Part shown: positions 6,183 to 6,459 of the stretch, piece after piece
Position numbering within the stretch: position 1 is the stretch's first letter
How the letters are laid out: every line of letters starts with the position of its first letter
Assembly: GCA_947175045.1 (NCBI GenBank)
Contig: CAMWLH010000125.1
Location: forward strand, 1 to 6,459
Direction: 5' to 3'
DNA from: an uncultured Clostridia bacterium
GTDB taxonomy: Bacteria > Bacillota > Clostridia > Oscillospirales > Ruminococcaceae
Length of the DNA stretch: 6,459 nucleotides
The notes under the pieces: model-generated
What the model saw: the letters and a program-made list of their open reading frames with translations, nothing else
What the model was told of the DNA's origin: nothing
Database searches by the model: none
Program-made: the position numbers and the translations under genes

Positions 6183-6211
6183 AGTATACCACATCGCTAG
6201 TTATTTGTCAA
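6183..6211 (-). promoter_or_regulatory. Sigma-A promoter of the metY-lysR operon
   Basis: Read on the minus strand, TTGACA (plus coordinates 6206-6211) and TATACT (6183-6188) are 17 bases apart, with a TGG extended -10 motif. Transcription should start near 6176, about 57 bases before the metY start codon. The -35 overlaps TTATT-N4-AATAA (6201-6214), which contains a T-N11-A (6202-6214), and GATATTT is directly repeated just upstream (6215-6221 and 6228-6234). These are possible LysR contact sites, but the region is AT-rich and such matches are weak evidence. Confidence 0.88.
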
Positions 6212-6234
6212 TAAGATATTTTTCATAGATATTT

Positions 6235-6394
6235 ATAGGTTTTTATTATAACTTGTGAGTGCCTTTTTTGATTGTATAAATGATAATTTATGCTAGCACA
6301 CTAATTTTTCGTTAGATTCATTATGCTGCTTATTTTCTATAATTTGTGAAATTAAATTAAATAGAATTTATATGTTTATCTGCTCTATTATTAT
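6235..6394. other. AT-rich intergenic stretch with no gene seen
   Basis: This stretch upstream of the metY promoter is strongly AT-rich with many stops in all frames. It contains an 8-base palindrome TGCTAGCA (6291-6298) and a TATAAT (6338-6343) without a matching -35. I see no coding region, RNA gene or terminator here. Confidence 0.6.
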
Positions 6395-6459
6395 GTGAAA
6401 GCGGAGCTTTCACGCGCTCGAACTGGGGCGAAACCTTCGGGGGAGGGGGGAAGAAGAAA
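6395..6459. repeat. GC-rich hairpin-bearing element at the right edge, possible intergenic repeat
   Basis: Composition switches abruptly from AT-rich to GC-rich. GTGAAAGC (6395-6402) and GCTTTCAC (6406-6413) form a perfect 8-base stem with a GGA loop. A segment rich in G-runs follows (6425-6428, 6439-6443, 6445-6450), ending in a purine tract AAGAAGAAA. The hairpin-plus-flank layout resembles REP-like intergenic repeats in clostridial genomes, but only one copy is visible and the element runs to the window edge. It could also be the end or control region of an unseen gene. Confidence 0.35.

Noticed and set aside
6312..6343. Possible plus-strand promoter with TATAAT at 6338-6343
   Set aside because: No -35 hexamer of reasonable match lies at 16-18 bases, and no downstream plus-strand gene is visible in the window.

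Overview
The window looks like a chromosomal segment from a Gram-positive, low-to-mid-GC gut clostridium of the Ruminococcus (Oscillospiraceae) type. Two things point there. One is a large secreted protein ending in a type I dockerin, preceded by surface modules typical of Ruminococcus extracellular proteins. The other is a pair of near-consensus sigma-A promoters with extended -10 elements and strong GGAGG ribosome binding sites. The genus is an inference from domain content; no rRNA or other marker is present.

Layout. At 1-80, the tail of an unseen rightward transcript ends in a rho-independent terminator. At 71-430 (minus) lies a small XRE/Cro-CI-type repressor. The divergent intergenic region 431-778 holds an AT-rich inverted repeat, a perfect 12-bp palindrome, a consensus promoter pointing right, a probably folded RNA leader, and a 21-codon open reading frame. 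That frame has its own ribosome binding site and overlaps the next start codon as ATGA. At 779-3826 (plus) is a 1015-residue exported protein: signal peptide, five fibronectin-III-like modules, two further beta-type modules, a Gly/Ser linker, a pre-dockerin module and a dockerin, with no catalytic domain that I can recognise. A GC-rich hairpin (3869-3896) separates it from a convergent two-gene operon on the minus strand: metY (O-acetylhomoserine sulfhydrylase, 4826-6118), then a LysR-type regulator (3904-4824) that begins one base after the metY stop. The metY promoter lies at 6183-6211. The rest of the right flank is AT-rich and apparently non-coding, and ends abruptly in a GC-rich, hairpin-containing, repeat-like stretch (6395-6459).

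How the parts may work together (inference). The XRE protein may control itself and the dockerin gene through the palindrome beside the dockerin promoter. The leader RNA and small ORF may add post-transcriptional or translational control. The dockerin protein would join a cohesin-bearing scaffold or cell-surface complex as a structural or adhesive component. The metY-lysR pair is a separate sulfur amino acid unit: MetY makes homocysteine from O-acetylhomoserine and sulfide, and the LysR protein probably senses a related metabolite.

The most interesting area is 547-782, where a palindrome, a consensus promoter, a folded leader and a coupled micro-ORF are stacked ahead of one large surface-protein gene.
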